A program made the translations under genes and the position numbers. The notes below the pieces were generated by a model. The model saw nothing but the letters and a program-made list of their open reading frames with translations. It searched no databases and had not been told where the DNA came from. 54,585 nt of DNA from Pseudomonadota bacterium. GTDB lineage: Bacteria > Pseudomonadota > Gammaproteobacteria > Steroidobacterales > MnTg04. Of the stretch, positions 51,687 through 54,585 are shown one piece after another. Positions within the stretch are counted from its first letter, which is position 1. Every line of letters begins with the position of its first letter. The stretch covers positions 1 through 54,585 of the forward strand of contig JADFSO010000018.1 in NCBI GenBank assembly GCA_022560735.1, given 5' to 3'.

Positions 51687-51928
51687 CCGGAACTTATGAA
51701 AAAATATTAACACCCGCATCTGTGGAAAATGTGGAGGAGACGTTGCAGTGCATTTATGAAGCGAATTCGGTAGCTCACCTTTTGACTTGCCTGGATGAAG
51801 CAGAAGAATTTGGAGCAGAATATCTTACTGAAATCGGCAGGACAATCATGCGACTTTTATCTCAGCCAATGGAATGCGCCGGCCAGGTTATCAGAGACAC
51901 GCAAGCCGCTGCAAAGAAAAACGGCTGA
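51683..51928 (+). CDS. Unknown 81-aa protein, second gene of the C4-linked operon
   Basis: An acidic helical protein starting MTGTYEKILTPASVENVEET, with AHLLTCLDEAEEFGAEYLTE in the middle and a basic tail. A very strong AAGGAGG (51670-51676) precedes the ATG, inside the upstream gene, and the start overlaps that gene's stop. No family is recognised. Confidence 0.7.
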   Translation: MTGTYEKILTPASVENVEETLQCIYEANSVAHLLTCLDEAEEFGAEYLTEIGRTIMRLLSQPMECAGQVIRDTQAAAKKNG

Positions 51929-51940
51929 AAACGGACTCTC

Positions 51941-52065
51941 AGGGCCAGGGACGGCCCTCTAAAGCCCCGTAGGACATGTCAGATAGCCCAATGCACGAGC
52001 GTTTGTGCATATCCCCTACCCGACATATATCTAACTCATAGCCCCGTTTTCTTGCGGGGCTTTTT
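51941..52065 (+). terminator. Structured 3' region ending in an intrinsic terminator
   Basis: After the two-gene operon there are hairpins AGGGCC/GGCCCT (51941-51958) and ATGCAC/GTGCAT (about 51991-52010), then the terminator AGCCCCG/CGGGGCT (52040-52061) with a T run. AGCCCCG also occurs at about 51964, so alternative pairings exist. The stretch could be a processed 3' UTR or a small RNA. Confidence 0.55.
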
Positions 52066-52171
52066 CTTGACCTATACTTGGTCTAAGGTCGTTTTACCAC
52101 CCAAAGCGAACATTCACGCTTTATACTGGACGGCATGATATGCAGTTTTTTGAGGGATAGTTATTAGTCTG

Positions 52172-52651
52172 ATGGCGATGATGCTTTTTTTTGCGCTTGT
52201 AGTGACCTTGGAGGGAGTAAGTCCTGGGCACGCTGGTGCGCTTGCCGCTATTTTTGCTGAGCATAGACGTGAAAATTCCGGCGAACCGTATGTGCGAGCC
52301 AAAGCAATTAGCGATTTGAACGATGACGGAATTGTTGATGCAGTGATCGTTTTTGCATACAAAATGGGTCCCAGCAGGAATCATACTCATACGGAATACC
52401 TTTCAATTGTTATGAGCACGCCGTCTGGATATGTTGCTTCTTGGCCCATTATCGTAGGTTCCAGGGGATTTCGGCATATTCGGGAAATCGAGATCGTGGG
52501 CACTGAAATAACGTTACGTGGAGACTTCACCGTTTCCGATGAAACAGCCAGCATGGCTACTCTTCCCGCGAATGGTGAGATTCACTTTTCATTTGTTGAC
52601 GGAAAGCTTCGAGAGCAGGGCGGATATTGGACCAGGAAGCCCGATCAATGA
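52172..52651 (+). CDS. Exported hypothetical protein, 159 aa
   Basis: The N-terminus (MMLFFALVVTLEGVSPGHA) looks like a signal peptide. The mature part contains DLNDDGIVDAVIVF, a calcium-loop-like motif as in FG-GAP or dockerin-type repeats, and ends with FVDGKLREQGGYW. No family is recognised. Several ATG codons near 52172-52184 make the exact start uncertain. Confidence 0.6.
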   Translation: MAMMLFFALVVTLEGVSPGHAGALAAIFAEHRRENSGEPYVRAKAISDLNDDGIVDAVIVFAYKMGPSRNHTHTEYLSIVMSTPSGYVASWPIIVGSRGFRHIREIEIVGTEITLRGDFTVSDETASMATLPANGEIHFSFVDGKLREQGGYWTRKPDQ

Positions 52652-52686
52652 AACGCCGTTTCACAAATCGCGGCGCTGGCCAACTT

Positions 52687-52733
52687 GCGCCTTTCACATC
52701 TCTTGCAATTGGGCCCGCAAGAGCGTTAGGCGC
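52687..52733 (+). other. Two-tier hairpin resembling a degenerate attC site
   Basis: An outer stem GCGCCT/AGGCGC (52687-52692 and 52728-52733) and an inner stem CTCTTGC/GCAAGAG (52700-52706 and 52717-52723). The right end GTTAGGC (52725-52731) matches the integron core GTTRRRY, but the left end reads GCCTTTC instead of RYYYAAC. Only one such site is seen. Confidence 0.25.
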
Positions 52734-52768
52734 TGCATTGCCGGTGAGTTAGGTCGTCAGGTGCAACA

Positions 52769-53458
52769 GTGACCATCCGCGGGCTAGCCATTGTTTTGGG
52801 AATGCTGATAGCAGCGCAACTGCAGGCCGAGGGTCGTGATGCCACGACGGCCGAGTTGGAGGAAATAAAGGAAGCGTTTTCGATTGAGTGGTTGGCTCGC
52901 TCTAAGGTTTTTGACCTCAAGGGCTACTATGTAGTCAGCGGTCAGACCAAAAAATCTGAGCTACATGGTTTTCTATATCTGGGCCCGTATCAGGTGCGTA
53001 AGACACTTTGCGTGCTACAGATGTACGTAATTGCCCTGCCCCACACAGCTGAAGGCTTCGAGGCTTCAAATCGCGGCCGGCCCTATTACACGTATTGGAA
53101 GAGGAATTCACCAGAAACTTGCAAGATCGACAGCCGTGATGAAATTCCTTCACCGGTAAAAGTCGAACAAGGGCTACCAACAACAGCCCTTGAGAAGATC
53201 ATATATAACGCCGATTTTTTGCTTGATTTGGCGAGGGCTCACGTTGATTGGAAAGAGGTTTCGGACAGGTTCGAGTTCGACGACGATGTCTGGCGATTGT
53301 CTGAAGTATCCTTGGGCATTGTCAGGCAGCCTGGTCTTGAGTGGGGATACCGGGCCAGATACGTCGCGGAAAACCATCGTGCTCGCGGTCCAATCGTGTC
53401 GTTCTCATTGACACCAAACGGATTCGAGATCCATGGCGTGGGACGCTGGGTGCGTTGA
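52769..53458 (+). CDS. Exported hypothetical protein, 229 aa
   Basis: GTG start followed by a signal peptide (IRGLAIVLGMLIAAQLQAE). The mature protein has YVVSGQTKKSELHGFLYLGP near residue 55, two Cys and a C-terminal beta-rich FSLTPNGFEIHGVGRWVR. No family is recognised. Same strand as its neighbours and separated by more than 100 bases on each side, so it is probably expressed on its own. Confidence 0.6.
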   Translation: MTIRGLAIVLGMLIAAQLQAEGRDATTAELEEIKEAFSIEWLARSKVFDLKGYYVVSGQTKKSELHGFLYLGPYQVRKTLCVLQMYVIALPHTAEGFEASNRGRPYYTYWKRNSPETCKIDSRDEIPSPVKVEQGLPTTALEKIIYNADFLLDLARAHVDWKEVSDRFEFDDDVWRLSEVSLGIVRQPGLEWGYRARYVAENHRARGPIVSFSLTPNGFEIHGVGRWVR

Positions 53459-53592
53459 TGACCTAGCTAGCGATCTTGCAAAACAATTCTGCTTGGCCTA
53501 ACTACTCACCGCGCTGACCGCTGCTGCATCTCCGCTATGTACATCGCATTTGCAATATCTGCGTCAAAGACTGAGCTAAACTGTTAATAATC

Positions 53593-54363
53593 ATGAATCG
53601 TCAAGCGTGCATATCCCTACTTACCGCCGCCGTCTGCGGCCTATTTGTCGTCAGCCCGAGCTTTTCCGACGCTGATGAAACCAAGCCAGTGGAATTCATC
53701 TTGCTCCCCGATCAACAGGACCTCATCAAGTCCAAAGGGAGGTTGACCGCGCCGGTATTTGATTTTCGCATTGGCCTAAACAAAATCACTGGGCCGAATT
53801 CTGACACAACTTATTTTGTTCTAGATCGGCAAGACGCTATCAAACATCGTATTGCCGACCGGTTAGCCAGTCTGAGACGATATGACAGTGATATTTCTAT
53901 TTACTTTGATTTCATAAAAGGAGAGTTCACTCACATCAGACTAGGCGAATCCGACTCGCCGCGCATTACCTACGTTACCGGCGATCCTTGGTTATGGATG
54001 CAACTTTCTGAAATGCTCCGCCAGGGCAAGTTACCGCTGAACAGTCCCGGTCAACTACGAATGCTTGAGTATGATTTTGCGGCGAACGACTGCGAAAAAC
54101 TTTCCGATGCGATTAGCTCAATGGTTACTACAATACAGGACGCTGCGCGGCAGATCGGTTGGCGGGCGCCTCCCAGAGATACAATATCGTTAGACGGGGC
54201 ATCCTATGATCTCCGTGTCCGCCTCAAAGGCGCTACCGCCAGACTCTGGGTTGGTGCAAATGATAATCCCATATTTTCGGCAGTTTCGGATACTGTCGCG
54301 CTAGTGAGAGAGTGCGTAAGAAATGGCCATCATCGCCTCAATGAGACCCTTTATGACTTCTAA
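53593..54363 (+). CDS. Exported hypothetical protein, 256 aa
   Basis: A signal peptide (RQACISLLTAAVCGLFVVSP) is followed by a protein with FDFRIGLNKITGPNSDTTYF near residue 55 and a C-terminal SYDLRVRLKGATARLWVG. No family is recognised. The 222 bases after it (54364-54585) hold an inverted repeat AGTCCGCT/AGCGGACT (about 54366 to 54431) and no gene. Confidence 0.6.
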   Translation: MNRQACISLLTAAVCGLFVVSPSFSDADETKPVEFILLPDQQDLIKSKGRLTAPVFDFRIGLNKITGPNSDTTYFVLDRQDAIKHRIADRLASLRRYDSDISIYFDFIKGEFTHIRLGESDSPRITYVTGDPWLWMQLSEMLRQGKLPLNSPGQLRMLEYDFAANDCEKLSDAISSMVTTIQDAARQIGWRAPPRDTISLDGASYDLRVRLKGATARLWVGANDNPIFSAVSDTVALVRECVRNGHHRLNETLYDF

Positions 54364-54585
54364 CAAGTCCGCTCCACTGGTTGCCTGGCTCAACCGCGTT
54401 GTAGTGTCCGCTTATGGCCGTTAGCGGACTGTCATATTTGTGAATTTGGCCTTATCTGAATGTCCGTATATGGACTCCTCCTTTTTGCAAGCAAGCTGCT
54501 GTGGCAGACAAGGTACGACTGCATACGTATATCCGGCCTCTTAAGTTGGCATGCGTTGATGCCGGGCCATAATGGTTTATCCGCG

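Larger units (their letters stand above)
51091..54585. mobile_element. Probable end of a tRNA-Gln-integrated genomic island (partial)
   Basis: From the tRNA half-copy to the window edge: tandem TGCGACAAATT repeats (51241-51262) typical of sequence near integrase att ends, a phage-type C4-like RNA, and five small or exported unknown genes, all on the plus strand. AT content is visibly higher than in the core region. No integrase is present, so it would be at the far end, next to the intact tRNA, beyond the window. Extent and type are inferred. Confidence 0.55.

Noticed and set aside
51091..54585. Integron cassette array
   Set aside because: Only one imperfect attC-like hairpin; the other intergenic regions lack paired RYYYAAC and GTTRRRY cores and no integrase is present.
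1..54585. CRISPR array or insertion sequence
   Set aside because: No regularly spaced repeats and no transposase-like protein were seen.

Overview
The window looks like a piece of a GC-rich, aerobic gammaproteobacterial chromosome. The main evidence is synteny: ygfB-pepP-ubiH-ubiI diverging from a zapB-like gene, zapA, 6S RNA and fau is a classic gammaproteobacterial block. Ubiquinone hydroxylases, lgt-thyA-folA, rsmA/apaH, a TonB receptor and a glycine riboswitch with split gcvPA/gcvPB agree with this. I cannot name a genus from sequence alone.

Layout. (1) 1-1050: the start of an unknown minus-strand gene and a run of three small exported or unknown minus-strand genes. (2) 1185-3369: rsmA, a universal stress protein and apaH. 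(3) 3453-10380: a tightly packed catabolic operon encoding six consecutive steps from kynurenine to 4-oxalocrotonate (kmo, kynU, 3-hydroxyanthranilate dioxygenase, ACMS decarboxylase, aminomuconate semialdehyde dehydrogenase, aminomuconate deaminase), headed by an SDR protein that lacks the usual Tyr/Lys catalytic pair. (4) 10394-12659: lgt-thyA-folA on the minus strand with a tiny trailing ORF. (5) 12734-15370: a DUF255 thioredoxin-fold protein and a membrane protein. (6) 15458-24436, minus strand: tandem glycine riboswitch, terminator, gcvT-gcvH-gcvPA-tpx-gcvPB, then a double HtrA-like protease and an M23 peptidase. (7) 24540-32819: a DUF885 metallopeptidase, ispG, a pterin dehydratase, and the ubiquinone/pepP block. 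(8) 32936-36153: zapB-like, zapA, 6S RNA, fau, EVE protein, a lysine-rich H1-like protein with an apparent frameshift, rpiA. (9) 36161-40805: 2-oxoacid:ferredoxin oxidoreductase korAB with an iron-sulfur flavoprotein. (10) 41088-50444: FecA-like receptor and a looser set of accessory genes, several of them remnants (a GFA-family fragment, a brnT without a start codon).

The last 3.6 kb differ. At 51091-51138 the minus strand carries only the 3' half of a tRNA-Gln(CTG), followed by a perfect 26-bp inverted repeat; a 20-bp copy of the tRNA end also lies 167 bp away. Beyond this junction base composition drops and genes become small and unrecognised, as expected for the inside of an element integrated in a tRNA gene. 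The first module inside it is a structured RNA that I read as a phage-type C4 antisense RNA. It has its own promoter and terminator, and two blocks of it are complementary, in the right order, to the leader and Shine-Dalgarno of the following two-gene operon. This RNA/operon pair is the best candidate for an undescribed system in the window.
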